DNA of 33,164 nt from Myxococcaceae bacterium (GTDB lineage: Bacteria > Myxococcota > Myxococcia > Myxococcales > Myxococcaceae): assembly GCA_016793725.1 (NCBI GenBank), contig JAEUJP010000165.1:1-33164 (forward strand), read 5' to 3'. The notes below the pieces were generated by a model. It searched no databases, was not told the origin of the DNA, and saw only the letters and a list, made by a program, of their open reading frames with translations. Shown here piece after piece: positions 1 through 9,545 of this stretch. A program made the position numbers and the translations under genes. The stretch's first letter is position 1. Every line of letters begins with the position of its first letter.

Positions 1-2143
1 GGCGCCCAACGGCGGCGACCCCATCGTGCTGTCGTGGAACGTGACGAACGCCCGCGAGGTGCGCATCACCGACCCCAGCGGAGCGCTCGTCTTCAACGAG
101 GCCGGCCTGCTCGACACCGGGTCGGTCACCGTCTACCCGAACCGCGCGAGCGTCACGTACACGCTGAACGCCTCGAACGGCGTCGGCTCGGCCATCGCTC
201 CGCAGACGCTCGCGGTCGGCGTCACCAACGTCGCGCGGCTCACGTTCGAGCAGCCCGTGCCCGTCGGCGCCATCGCCCGCGTCACCGGTCACACCGTCGT
301 CGGCGGCACCGAAATCTTCGGGCTGCCCACCGTCGTGAAGAACTCGCCCGGCGAGGCCTTCATCGACATCTCGAACGAGCCCATCGCCGACGGCGGCGTC
401 TTCATCGTCAACGCCGTCACCGACACCTCGTCAGACGTCACCGAGCTGCCCGAGCCCTTCGTGATGCCGCTGTTCGGCCAGCGCGTCACCATCACCAGCA
501 TCTCGACCTCGCCGAACGGTTGGTTTTTCCCCTCTGACGTCGCGAACGACGGCCCGACCTCGAACGGCCCCATCGGCTCGTCGCACCCCGGCCTCACCAT
601 CGCGCCGTACTTCCGCGACCTGTTCCGCAACGACACCGACGAGCAGTCGATTCTCGGCCGCTTCGACACCGTCGGCACCGACCGGCGCCTCATCGTTCAG
701 TTCACCGACTTCGAAGACTGGTCGTTCTCGGGCTCGCGCGTCACCTTTCAGGCGCAGCTGTACTCGAGCGGTAAGGTGGTCTTCGCGTACGGCAAGCTCC
801 AGGGCGTGACGGCCACCGGCCCGGCGGGCATCGGCCTCACGAACGGCAGCAGCACCGGCGCCCTGAACGCCCCGTCTCAGCCGCTCGTGACCGACACGTT
901 CACGTTCTTCTTGCCGCCGCCGTCGTTGCCCGTCGACGTTCGCGTCGAGAACGCGCCGTACCAGGCGCGCGTTCGCAAGGGCAACCAGCTCATCGACGTC
1001 GAGGGCGACCCGCGGTTCACGCCGAACCAGTTCAGCATCACCGAAGCGAACCCGCGCCCGGGCGCCGGCCTCACCAACGCCGAGTGGTTCGAGGTGACGA
1101 ACAACACGGCCCAGCCCATCGACCTCCAGAACTGGCTCATCAACTTCGGAGGCGGCAACACGCACGTCATCGCGTCGAGCGTCGTGCTGCCCGCGAACGG
1201 CCGCATCGTGCTCGCGCAGAGCGCGAACCTCGGCGACCCGACGGCCGGCATCACCGCCGCGTACGTCTACCCCGCGACGCTCGTGATGCCCGACGCCGCG
1301 GGCGCGGTTTCCATCGACCTGGGCGGCGCCCCCTACGCGCGCCTGGAGTGGGACGCGACGGCCACCGCCACCGCGGGCGTCTCGGTGCAGGCAGGCCTGC
1401 CTCCGCCGGCGGGGCCCATCACCTTCCTCGGCGCGGCGATGGTCTGCCCGAGCCCCATCGCCAGCGTCTACGGCGTGCAGAGCGGCACCCCGCTGGCCGT
1501 GGGCACGCGCTGCTTCTACGTGCCTTCGGTGCTCGCGACCGGCGGCTTCGAGAGCATCGCTGCGACGGGCACGCGGCTCTCGTCGAGCGACGCGCTCGAT
1601 GAAGACGACGAAGAGATGTACCCCGTCGTGCTGCCCACCCCGGTGCGGCCGTTCGGTGTGCCGGTCACCACGCTCTACGTCTGCTCGAACGGGTGGATTA
1701 CGACGACCGACAACGACTCGTCGTACGGCAACAAGAGCGAGCCCGACGAAGAAGACCCGCTCGGCACCATCGCCGTCTTCTGGGACGACTGGGAAAAAGG
1801 CGTCTCGCCGACGTCGGGCGTCTACTGGCAGCAGCGCGACCCCGACGCGACCCCGGCGACGGGCGACGAGTACACCATCGTCTCGTGGGAGGGCTGGAAG
1901 CCGTACACCTTCGGCGCCGCCTACGACGGCGAGAGCTACAACTTTCAGGTGAAGCTCTTCGCGAACGGCGACATCGAGTACCACTTCGGCGCGATGACGG
2001 GCGTCGAGCCGATGCGGCTCGGCGGGTCGGCGACGACGTGGCTCGAGACCCCGAACGGGCGCTCGGCGTTCGCCGTCAACGTCAACGACGACACGCCCGG
2101 CATCGCCCCGAATTCGGCGTACCGCTTCACGTTCTTGCCCTGA
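1..2143 (+). CDS. Lamin-tail-domain surface protein, 5' end outside window (partial)
   Basis: The reading frame is open from the left edge, so the gene is truncated; about 713 residues are visible. Counting from the GTG at 26, residues ~105-300 form a beta-rich domain (GxxxYFRDLF, FVQFTDFEDW-type segments) and residues ~336-445 match a lamin-tail domain (ITEANPRPG, NAEWFEVTNNT, IDLQNWLI). A second nidogen-like or jelly-roll domain fills ~470-705 (LYVCSNGWI, IAVFWDDW, FQVKLFANGDIEYHFG). Two segments share the pattern 'vtfQaqLyssGkvvFaYG / FqvKLfanGdieYhFG', so the flanking domains may be related to each other. There are no catalytic motifs. Such proteins are typically extracellular or outer-surface, but the signal peptide lies outside the window. 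The specific role is unknown. The TGA stop is followed by a 6-bp GC hairpin. Confidence 0.85.
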   Translation, partial: APNGGDPIVLSWNVTNAREVRITDPSGALVFNEAGLLDTGSVTVYPNRASVTYTLNASNGVGSAIAPQTLAVGVTNVARLTFEQPVPVGAIARVTGHTVVGGTEIFGLPTVVKNSPGEAFIDISNEPIADGGVFIVNAVTDTSSDVTELPEPFVMPLFGQRVTITSISTSPNGWFFPSDVANDGPTSNGPIGSSHPGLTIAPYFRDLFRNDTDEQSILGRFDTVGTDRRLIVQFTDFEDWSFSGSRVTFQAQLYSSGKVVFAYGKLQGVTATGPAGIGLTNGSSTGALNAPSQPLVTDTFTFFLPPPSLPVDVRVENAPYQARVRKGNQLIDVEGDPRFTPNQFSITEANPRPGAGLTNAEWFEVTNNTAQPIDLQNWLINFGGGNTHVIASSVVLPANGRIVLAQSANLGDPTAGITAAYVYPATLVMPDAAGAVSIDLGGAPYARLEWDATATATAGVSVQAGLPPPAGPITFLGAAMVCPSPIASVYGVQSGTPLAVGTRCFYVPSVLATGGFESIAATGTRLSSSDALDEDDEEMYPVVLPTPVRPFGVPVTTLYVCSNGWITTTDNDSSYGNKSEPDEEDPLGTIAVFWDDWEKGVSPTSGVYWQQRDPDATPATGDEYTIVSWEGWKPYTFGAAYDGESYNFQVKLFANGDIEYHFGAMTGVEPMRLGGSATTWLETPNGRSAFAVNVNDDTPGIAPNSAYRFTFLP

Positions 2144-2145
2144 CC

Positions 2146-2160
2146 CGCGCCTTCGGCGCG
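2146..2160 (+). terminator. GC hairpin just after the lamin-tail gene stop
   Basis: CGCGCC and GGCGCG pair perfectly around a 3-nt TTC loop, starting 3 nt after the TGA. No T-run follows, so this is at most a pause or 3'-end-stabilising hairpin rather than a canonical intrinsic terminator. Confidence 0.3.
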
Positions 2161-2182
2161 GAAACGGGAGCGCAGCGACCAG

Positions 2183-2230
2183 AAAAAAAAGAAGCCGCTC
2201 GGCCGCATTGTGCGCGACGAAGCGGCTTCT
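2183..2230 (-). terminator. Rho-independent terminator, minus strand
   Basis: AGAAGCCGCT (2190-2199) and AGCGGCTTCT (2221-2230) form a perfect 10-bp inverted repeat with a 21-nt loop. Read on the minus strand, the stem runs into eight consecutive T (2190-2183), the canonical intrinsic terminator form. On the plus strand no T-run follows, so it should act only on minus-strand transcripts. Confidence 0.65.
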
Positions 2231-2333
2231 CCGGCTACCTCCGCGGGTCGCAACTACTGCGCCGCGGAGGTGGTCGCCGAAATACGTTTTTGCACGGCAC
2301 CACCTCCTTCCAGCCTCGAACATTCCGAGGACG
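2183..2333 (-). ncRNA. Candidate small RNA between the surface-protein gene and the kinase gene
   Basis: On the minus strand a promoter-like pair (-35 TTGCCA at 2367-2362, 16-nt spacer, -10 CAGAAT at 2345-2340) would start a transcript near 2333. It would end about 151 nt later at a 10-bp GC-rich stem followed by eight T (2190-2183). The predicted RNA folds locally. CCTCG/CGAGG pairs at 2330-2314. A hairpin of GGAGGTGGT plus GCCG, closed by CGGC plus ACCACCTCC, spans 2307-2266. ACCTCCGCGG/CCGCGGAGGT pairs at 2271-2237, and the last hairpin is the terminator. The second and third hairpins compete for 2266-2271, so alternative folds are possible. No minus-strand coding gene ends here, so the terminator needs another explanation. 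I recognise no known RNA family. Expression and promoter use are inferred. Confidence 0.45.
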
Positions 2334-2339
2334 GAGTTC

Positions 2340-2367
2340 ATTCTGTCGCAGATTCTGTTTCTGGCAA
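2340..2367 (-). promoter_or_regulatory. Sigma70-like promoter for the candidate small RNA
   Basis: Minus-strand TTGCCA (2367-2362; 5 of 6 matches to TTGACA) and CAGAAT (2345-2340; 4 of 6 to TATAAT) are 16 nt apart. The pair sits directly upstream of the hairpin series that ends in the intrinsic terminator. It is only a sequence match in a GC-rich genome. Confidence 0.35.
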
Positions 2368-2380
2368 GCGGGGCTATAGT
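2353..2380 (+). promoter_or_regulatory. Possible promoter of the Ser/Thr kinase gene
   Basis: TATAGT at 2375-2380 resembles a -10 box and would start transcription near 2387, only about 6 nt before the ATG at 2393. The hexamer 16 nt upstream (TTCTGT) matches a -35 box poorly. No Shine-Dalgarno is visible before 2393, consistent with a near-leaderless message. It overlaps the proposed minus-strand promoter. Confidence 0.2.
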
Positions 2381-2392
2381 CTCGGGTCGCCG

Positions 2393-4435
<2,043 letters not shown>

Positions 4436-4449
4436 CGTACGCTTCAGCC

Positions 4450-5217
4450 GTGCTCACGCTCGTGGTCGGTCTGGCGCTCGCTCAGGCGCCGAAGGTCGTG
4501 GTCGTCGAGACCTCGAACCTCGGAGTTCCCGCGAAGCGCACCGCCGAGCTCACCCAGCTGCTCGTCGAGCTGTTCAAGACCGAGAAGGTCGACGCCGTGG
4601 TCGCCAAGGTCGGGTGTGCAGACCGCACGTGTGTCGTCGCGGCAGCCAAGAAGCTCGAGGCCGCTGCGGCAGTCTCGCTCGCGTTCGCGGCGCTCGGCAA
4701 AGACGCGGTGATGGACCTCGAGAGCGTCGAAGTCGCCGACGGCAACCCCATCGCCCAGACCACGTTCACGGTGAAGGGAGCCGACACGAAGCTGCCGTTC
4801 GAGGGGCTCGCGTTCGTGGCCGACACGCGGCGGGGCTTGCCCGCTCCGGCGCCGGCGTCAGTGGCGCAGGCCGATGCTCCGAAGCAGACGACGGTGACGC
4901 CGACCGAGCCGCCGCCCGCCCAGCCCGCAGCCAATGCGACGGCGTCTTCGTCATCGGCGATGACCGGTGTGCGCATCGGGCTGTTCGCAGCTGCGGTGGC
5001 GGTGGGCGTGACGTCGCTGGTGTTCTTGATTCTGGCGCTGAGCGACCACCAGAAGAGCCAGGCGACGACGGAGCCCGGCGGCAGCCGGTCACCGCTCATG
5101 CGTGAAGAGGCGAACGGGCTCGTGAGCTCGGCGAACCAGAAGTACACGCTGTCGGCGGCGCTGGGCGGCACGACCGCGGCGCTGGCGGCAGCGGCGTTCA
5201 TTACGTTCGCGTTTTGA
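4450..5217 (+). CDS. Membrane-anchored protein with TolB-N/FlgO-like domain, kinase neighbour
   Basis: This 255-aa protein starts at a GTG 15 nt after the kinase stop. A signal-like N-terminus (MLTLVVGLALAQA) precedes an alpha/beta domain (~18-125). That domain contains a VGCADRTC motif, resembling the 'VGC-D-x-(S/T)-C' loop in TolB-N/FlgO-like regions of myxobacterial proteins. The resemblance is from memory, not a search. A Pro/Ala/Ser-rich linker (~130-170) leads to a clear membrane helix at ~175-198 and a second hydrophobic stretch at the C-terminus (~231-255). Its position suggests it works with, or is a substrate of, the upstream kinase, but the sequence does not prove this. A small dyad (GATCGA/TCGATC, 5216-5233) overlaps the stop. 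Confidence 0.75.
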   Translation: MLTLVVGLALAQAPKVVVVETSNLGVPAKRTAELTQLLVELFKTEKVDAVVAKVGCADRTCVVAAAKKLEAAAAVSLAFAALGKDAVMDLESVEVADGNPIAQTTFTVKGADTKLPFEGLAFVADTRRGLPAPAPASVAQADAPKQTTVTPTEPPPAQPAANATASSSSAMTGVRIGLFAAAVAVGVTSLVFLILALSDHQKSQATTEPGGSRSPLMREEANGLVSSANQKYTLSAALGGTTAALAAAAFITFAF

Positions 5218-5250
5218 TCGATTCGTTTCGATCGCGAGCACGTAGGGCGC

Positions 5251-5430
5251 ATGAAGCTGCTTGCGCTGCTGGTGCTGTCGTTGTCGGGTGAAGAGGCGAT
5301 CGTCGCGTGTGAAGGGAAGCCGGTCGGGGCCGCGTGTGTGGTCACGCTGAGTGACGGGCCCCACGCCGGCACCTGTCTCGGTGCGCCGGCGAGCTGCATG
5401 CCCGTGCCGCCACCGGTACCGGCGAGCTGA
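5251..5430 (+). CDS. Small secreted Cys-containing protein (59 aa)
   Basis: The ATG at 5251 begins MKLLALLVLSLSGEE, a short signal-like hydrophobic segment. It is followed by a mature part with four cysteines in the pattern C-x8-C-x13-C-x5-C and a Pro-rich end (MPVPPPVPAS). The pattern 'acxGKpxGaaCxvt...GtCxxxxxxCxP' recalls small periplasmic proteins common in proteobacteria and myxobacteria (from memory). It follows the membrane protein gene by 33 nt on the same strand and may belong to that transcript. There is no strong Shine-Dalgarno. Function unknown. Confidence 0.55.
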   Translation: MKLLALLVLSLSGEEAIVACEGKPVGAACVVTLSDGPHAGTCLGAPASCMPVPPPVPAS

Positions 5431-6020
5431 GCGCCCAGCCAGAACGAACGAACCCGGTCGTCGCTGGCTCCGCAACCGGGTGCCTTCGATCGCCAATGAC
5501 CGGGTGACCCGGTCGCCATCCCTTCAGGGCATCCCCCGGCGAGGAGAACTTCTCACCGCCGGCGCGAGTGCTTTCGACCCCGGTGACCGGGTGACCCGCT
5601 CACCACCCCTTTGTTCCATCCCCTCGGCGAGGAGAATTTCTCACCGCCGGCGACGCTTCGACCCCCGGTGACCGGGTGACCCGCTCACCACCCCTCTGTT
5701 GCATCCCCGGCGAGGAGAATTTCTCACCGCCGGCGCGAGTGCTTTCGACCCCGGTGACCGGGTGACCCGCTCACCACCCCTCTGTTGCATGCCCCGGCGA
5801 GGAGAATTTCTCACCGCCGGCGCGGGTGCCTTCGACCCCCGGTGACCGGGTGACCCGGTCACCACCCCTCTGTTGCATCCCCCGGCGAGGAGAATTTCTC
5901 ACCGCCGGCGCGCGTGCTTTCGCCCCCCGGTGACCGGGTGACCCGCTCACCACCCTCGAAGACGATTCGCTTCGTCGCACTTCTCGGCGTTCGAGAAACG
6001 TGCGGTGATAGGAGGCGCAC
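5431..6020. other. Non-coding gap filled mainly by the tandem palindromic repeat array
   Basis: Apart from the array at ~5474-5957 and the leader of the next gene (AGGAGG at 6010-6015), no convincing gene is seen. ORFs crossing the array on the minus strand are periodic by-products of the repeat. ACCCGGT (5452-5458) and ACCGGGT (5475-5481) form a 7-bp dyad at its left edge. Confidence 0.7.
5474..5957. repeat. Tandem array of ~86-bp units each containing two palindromes
   Basis: The core TGACCGGGTGACCC recurs at 5497, 5584, 5669, 5755, 5843 and 5931, giving intervals of 87, 85, 86, 88 and 88. Between cores, CGGCGAGGAGAA..TTTCTCACCGCCGG recurs five times. A partial unit (CCGGGTGCCTTCGA) precedes the first core. 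Both components are dyads. In the copy at 5841-5863 the first is a perfect palindrome about a single central base (arms GGTGACCGGGT / ACCCGGTCACC). In most copies one arm differs by one base (GCTCACC). The second is an imperfect dyad. Because the intervening sequence is itself conserved, this is not a CRISPR. Its role (REP-like element, protein-binding array or 3'-end structure) is unknown. Confidence 0.9.
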
Positions 6021-6944
6021 GTGGCTTCTGACTTTCGCCCGGCGCGGTTCCTGGGCTCTGCGCACGCGCAGACCGTCGCCGCCGCGCTGCTGCGCCGGCC
6101 GAAGAGCCCCAAGGTGCGCCGCGAACGGTGGGACACGCCCGACGGTGACTTCATCGACGTCGACGTGCTCGACGGGGCCGGGCCGCAGGTGCTCGTGCTG
6201 CACGGCCTCGAGGGCAGCTCGCGCGCGGGCTACGTCGTCGAGTGCCTGCGCCTCGCCGCCGCGCGCGGCTGGGGTGCGGTCGCGCTCAACTTCCGCGGGT
6301 GCTCCGGCGAGCCGAACCGCAACGCGCGGTCGTACTGCTCGGGCGACTACGACGATGCGCTGTTCGTGCTCGGCCGCATGAAGGGGCCACGGCTCGCGGT
6401 CGGGTTCTCGCTCGGCGGCAACGTGCTCCTGAAGCTGCTCGCCGAGCGGCACGCCGAGGCCGAGGTCACGGCGGCGTGCGCCGTCAGCGTGCCGTTCGAC
6501 CTGCATGCGTGCGCCCGTGCACTCGACGGGCCGGGGCCGATGATGCGCTTCTACCAGCAGCGATTTCTGCGCACGCTGCGCGCGAAGGCGCTCGCGGTCG
6601 CGGCGCGGCACCCGGGCAAGCTCGACGCCGACCGCATTCGAGCGAGCCGCGGCATCGTCGGCTTCGACGATGCGGTGACCGCGCCGCTGTACGGGCTCGG
6701 CTCTGCGGCCGAGTACTACGCCTGGGCATCGAGCGGGCCGCGCGCTCGGCACATTCGCACGCCGACGCTGCTGATCAGCGCCGAAGACGACCCGCTCGCG
6801 CCGGCGTCGCACCTGCCGGCGTTCGAGAACCCCGCGCTGACCCGCCTCTTCACCAGGCACGGAGGCCACTGCGGCTTTCTCGCCGAGGGCGGCGTGTTCT
6901 GGGCCGAGGCCGAAGCGTTTCGCTGGTTCGACACGGCACGGTGA
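6021..6944 (+). CDS. YheT-like alpha/beta hydrolase
   Basis: This 307-aa protein belongs to the YheT/ABHD1-3-type alpha/beta-hydrolase family (putative carboxylester hydrolases; substrate usually unknown). The opening 'FRPARFLGSAHAQTV' is typical of the family. The oxyanion region is VLHGLEGSS, the nucleophile Ser130 lies in GFSLGGN, the acidic residue is D256 or D257 in ISAEDDPLAP, and the catalytic His283 is in HGGHCGF. The triad is complete and length is normal. The GTG at 6021 is chosen because a perfect AGGAGG (6010-6015) lies 5 nt upstream. The gene stands alone between the repeat array and a convergent TPR gene 30 nt away. Probably cytoplasmic, since no signal peptide is visible. Confidence 0.9.
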   Translation: MASDFRPARFLGSAHAQTVAAALLRRPKSPKVRRERWDTPDGDFIDVDVLDGAGPQVLVLHGLEGSSRAGYVVECLRLAAARGWGAVALNFRGCSGEPNRNARSYCSGDYDDALFVLGRMKGPRLAVGFSLGGNVLLKLLAERHAEAEVTAACAVSVPFDLHACARALDGPGPMMRFYQQRFLRTLRAKALAVAARHPGKLDADRIRASRGIVGFDDAVTAPLYGLGSAAEYYAWASSGPRARHIRTPTLLISAEDDPLAPASHLPAFENPALTRLFTRHGGHCGFLAEGGVFWAEAEAFRWFDTAR

Positions 6945-6974
6945 GACACACGCCGTCTCGGCGCTCGGCCGCGC

Positions 6975-7283
6975 TCAGAGCTCGGCGATGCGCTGCTCGA
7001 GATCTGCCTGCAGGCTCATGTCGCGCTTGCCGTGCGGCGTCTCGAGCGCGCACTCCCACGCGGCCCTCGCCTTGGCCGAATCGCCGGCACCGGCGTGCGC
7101 GTCACCGAGCGCGACCCACGCGGCCGCATAGTTGGCGTCGATGCCGACCGCCTTCTCGAGCGAGAGCACACTCTCGGGGAACCGCTTCTCTTCGAGCAGG
7201 AACTTGCCGAGCGAGAAGTGCCCCATCGCCGAGTCGGGGAACTCGACCACCATCTGCCGAAACATTGCCTCGCGTTCACTCAC
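6975..7283 (-). CDS. Small tetratricopeptide (TPR) repeat protein
   Basis: This 102-aa protein from GTG 7283 (MSEREAMFRQMVVEFPDS) carries about two and a half TPR helices: MGHFSLGKFLLEEKRFPE, then NYAAAWVALGDAHAGAGD with the canonical A/G/A spacing, then a closing helix. TPRs mediate protein-protein contacts; no partner can be named. An internal ATG at 7265 is an alternative start. GTG 7283 is preferred because the SEREAMF segment matches how such short proteins usually begin (from memory). No good Shine-Dalgarno supports either start. It is divergent from the gene at 7308 with only 24 nt between the starts. Confidence 0.75.
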   Translation of the reverse strand: MSEREAMFRQMVVEFPDSAMGHFSLGKFLLEEKRFPESVLSLEKAVGIDANYAAAWVALGDAHAGAGDSAKARAAWECALETPHGKRDMSLQADLEQRIAEL

Positions 7284-7307
7284 GTACGTAAGACAGTATC
7301 TGAACGC

Positions 7308-7796
7308 ATGACTGCACTGGTGCTCTTCGCGCTGCTCGGCGCCGAACCGGCAGACCTCTGGGAGTTCGACGGTGAGCGCGCCCACGTGCTCGCCCACGGC
7401 GACGCGAAAGACGACATCACCGCGGTAGCGCTCACCCAGCTCGGCGTGAAGCTCGACGGCGACGCCTACTTCAAGGTCTCGGCCCACTCGAACTCGACCG
7501 GCGGCGTCACCCTGCGCCTCATGGACTACAACGACGACAAGACCGCGTGCGACCTGTACGCGAGCCGCGATGGCGATGCGCTGAAGTTCGACGACGCACG
7601 GTGCTCGTTTCCCGCGTTCAGCGGCAGCGCGAAGACGAAGGCCACCTGCCGGAAAATCTCTGGCGTCGCACGCAAGACGAAGCGCGGCGTCGCCATCGAG
7701 GCCAGCTCGCCCGACTGCACCGCCCAGCCGATGGGCTTCTCGCTCTCGGGCCGCGCGAGCATCAGGCCCTTTCCGGAAGAGAAGGAAAAGAAGTGA
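7308..7796 (+). CDS. Hypothetical secreted protein upstream of proA
   Basis: This 162-aa protein is not recognised. A very short hydrophobic start ([15 protein letters not shown]) may be a minimal signal peptide. The body holds four cysteines (TACDLY, ARCSF, ATCRK, PDCTA), which could form two disulfides if exported. The C-terminus is charged (PFPEEKEKK). The ATG at 7308 is 24 nt from the divergent TPR gene. Its TGA lies inside GTGA at 7793-7796, where proA starts, so proA translation is probably coupled to it. That pairing appears to be local context, not a known functional link. Confidence 0.75.
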   Translation: MTALVLFALLGAEPADLWEFDGERAHVLAHGDAKDDITAVALTQLGVKLDGDAYFKVSAHSNSTGGVTLRLMDYNDDKTACDLYASRDGDALKFDDARCSFPAFSGSAKTKATCRKISGVARKTKRGVAIEASSPDCTAQPMGFSLSGRASIRPFPEEKEKK

Positions 7797-9016
7797 GGCA
7801 GCTCGCACAGCGCGCGAAGGCCGCCGCGCGGTCGCTGGGTCACGCGTCGACGAAGCAGAAGAACGCCGCGCTGAACGCCATCGCGAAGGAGCTGCTCTTG
7901 GCGAAAGACGAGATCGTGGCCGCCAACGCGCTCGACCTCGCCGACGCCGTGCGCGACGGCAAGAACGACGCGTTTCTCGACCGCCTGCGCATCGACGTCG
8001 CCGCCTGCGCCGCGGCCGTGCGCGCCGTCACGAAGCTCGACGACCCGGTCGGCAAGGTGACGCGCGCGTGGAAGCGGCCGAACGGCCTGCGCGTGAAGAA
8101 GGTGCGGCTGCCGCTCGGCGTGCTGCTCATGATCTACGAGTCGCGCCCCAACGTCACCACCGACGCCGCCGCCCTCGCGCTCAAGTCGGGCAACGCCGTC
8201 ATCTTGCGCGGCGGCAAAGAGTCGCTGCGCACCAACTCGGCCCTCGCCGAAGCCATTCGCCGCGGCCTCGACGGCGTGCTGCCCGCCGACGTGGTGCAGC
8301 TCGTGCCGAGCGCCGACCGCGCCCAGCTGCTCGCGCTGCTCTCGCTCGACGGCCTCATCGACCTCTGCATTCCCCGCGGGGGCGAGGGCCTCATTCGTTT
8401 CGTCGCCGAGAACGCGCGCGTGCCGGTCGTGAAGCACTACCAGGGCGTCTGCCACGTCTACGTGCACGCACAGGCCGACCTGAAGAAGGCGCAGGCCATC
8501 ATCGTGAACGCGAAGACGTCGCGCCCGGGCGTGTGCAACGCGGCCGAGTGCCTGCTCGTCGACGCGAAGGTGGCGCCGAAGTTTCTGCCGGCGGCCGCGC
8601 GTGAGCTCATCGCGAAGGGCGTCGAGCTGCGCGGCTGTGAGCGCACCGTGGCGCTGGTGCCGCAAGCGAAGCCGGCTGCGCCCGACGACTTCGGTCGCGA
8701 GTTCCTCGAGCTCAAGCTGGCGGTGCGCGTCGTCGACGGGCTCGACCAGGCGCTCGAGCACATCGCGCGGTACGGCAGCGAGCACACCGAGGCGATCGTG
8801 ACGAAGTCGAAGCCGGCGGCGGCGCGGTTTCAGCGCGAGGTCACCGCGTCGGCGGTGATGTGGAACGCGTCGACCCGCTTCAACGACGGCGGCGAGCTGG
8901 GTCTCGGCGCCGAGGTCGGCATCTCGACGTCGCGGCTGCACGCGTTCGGGCCGATGGGGCTCGAGGAGCTCACGGCGCAGAAGTTCGTGGTCGAGGGCAA
9001 CGGGCAGGTGCGGTAA
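7793..9016 (+). CDS. proA: Glutamate-5-semialdehyde dehydrogenase (gamma-glutamyl phosphate reductase)
   Basis: ProA reduces gamma-glutamyl phosphate to glutamate-5-semialdehyde with NADPH, the second step of proline synthesis in the cytoplasm. The 407-aa length is close to the usual ~415. Family motifs include [42 protein letters not shown], the catalytic Cys248 in [10 protein letters not shown], and [21 protein letters not shown] near the C-terminus. The GTG at 7793 overlaps the previous stop (GTGA), and an in-frame extension to 7547 is only a shadow of the upstream gene. No proB is in the window. rsfS follows after 10 nt. Confidence 0.96.
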   Translation: MRQLAQRAKAAARSLGHASTKQKNAALNAIAKELLLAKDEIVAANALDLADAVRDGKNDAFLDRLRIDVAACAAAVRAVTKLDDPVGKVTRAWKRPNGLRVKKVRLPLGVLLMIYESRPNVTTDAAALALKSGNAVILRGGKESLRTNSALAEAIRRGLDGVLPADVVQLVPSADRAQLLALLSLDGLIDLCIPRGGEGLIRFVAENARVPVVKHYQGVCHVYVHAQADLKKAQAIIVNAKTSRPGVCNAAECLLVDAKVAPKFLPAAARELIAKGVELRGCERTVALVPQAKPAAPDDFGREFLELKLAVRVVDGLDQALEHIARYGSEHTEAIVTKSKPAAARFQREVTASAVMWNASTRFNDGGELGLGAEVGISTSRLHAFGPMGLEELTAQKFVVEGNGQVR

Positions 9017-9026
9017 GGGAGCACCC

Positions 9027-9533
9027 GTGAAGAAGAAGAGCCCTGCAAAGAAGACCGCGGCGAAGAAGGCTGGCGCGAAGAAATCGGCGTCGAAGAAGGC
9101 GGCTCCGCGGCGAGCGAAGCGGCCGGCGGCGACGAAGAAGCGCAAGGTTCGTGCGCCGAAAGCGGCGACGGGCCCCATCAAGCCGAACGACAAGGCGCTC
9201 GAGCTGGCGCGCCAGGTGGCTTCGGCGGTGATCGACAAGAAGGCGACCGAGGTGGTCATTCTCGACGTGCGCGGCCGGGCGTCGTACGCCGACTACGTGG
9301 TGGTGGCGTCGGGCGAGAGCGACGTGCAGCTGCGCGCGATGGCCGAGGGTGTTCACGAGCGGCTGAAGCCGTCGGGCGTGCGGCCGATCTCGCGCGAGGG
9401 CGAGGCGGGCGCGAGCTGGGTGCTGCTCGACTACGGCGACGTGGTGGCGCACTTCTTCGACGCGGCGACGAGATCTTTCTACGACCTCGAAGGCATGTGG
9501 GCCGACGCGCCGCGCGAACCCGTCACGGCGTGA
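9027..9533 (+). CDS. rsfS: Ribosomal silencing factor RsfS with Lys/Ala-rich N-terminal tail
   Basis: The core (residues ~53-160) is an Iojap/RsfS domain: LELARQVASAVIDKKATEVVILDVRG, YADYVVVASGES, REGEAGASWVLLDYGDVVAHFF, FYDLEGMWADA. RsfS binds ribosomal protein L14 (uL14) on the 50S subunit and blocks subunit joining when nutrients are scarce. Unusually, the first ~45 residues are a histone-H1-like run of KK/AK/PKK repeats, making the protein 168 aa against about 105-130 for typical members. The GTG at 9027 follows GGGAG (9019-9023). It lies between proA and rlmH in a tight same-strand run. Confidence 0.93.
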   Translation: MKKKSPAKKTAAKKAGAKKSASKKAAPRRAKRPAATKKRKVRAPKAATGPIKPNDKALELARQVASAVIDKKATEVVILDVRGRASYADYVVVASGESDVQLRAMAEGVHERLKPSGVRPISREGEAGASWVLLDYGDVVAHFFDAATRSFYDLEGMWADAPREPVTA

Positions 9534-9545
9534 CGGTGTGACGCG

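Noticed and set aside
2190..2230. Plus-strand intrinsic terminator for the lamin-tail gene
   Set aside because: The stem is perfect, but no T-run follows on the plus strand. The A-run precedes the stem, which fits minus-strand termination only.
5474..5957. CRISPR array
   Set aside because: Repeats are ~86 bp apart and the intervening sequence is itself repeated in every unit, so there are no unique spacers. No cas genes are nearby.
5641..6154. Minus-strand ORFs running through the repeat array
   Set aside because: Their proteins simply repeat with the DNA period, lack start signals and resemble no family. They are by-products of the array.
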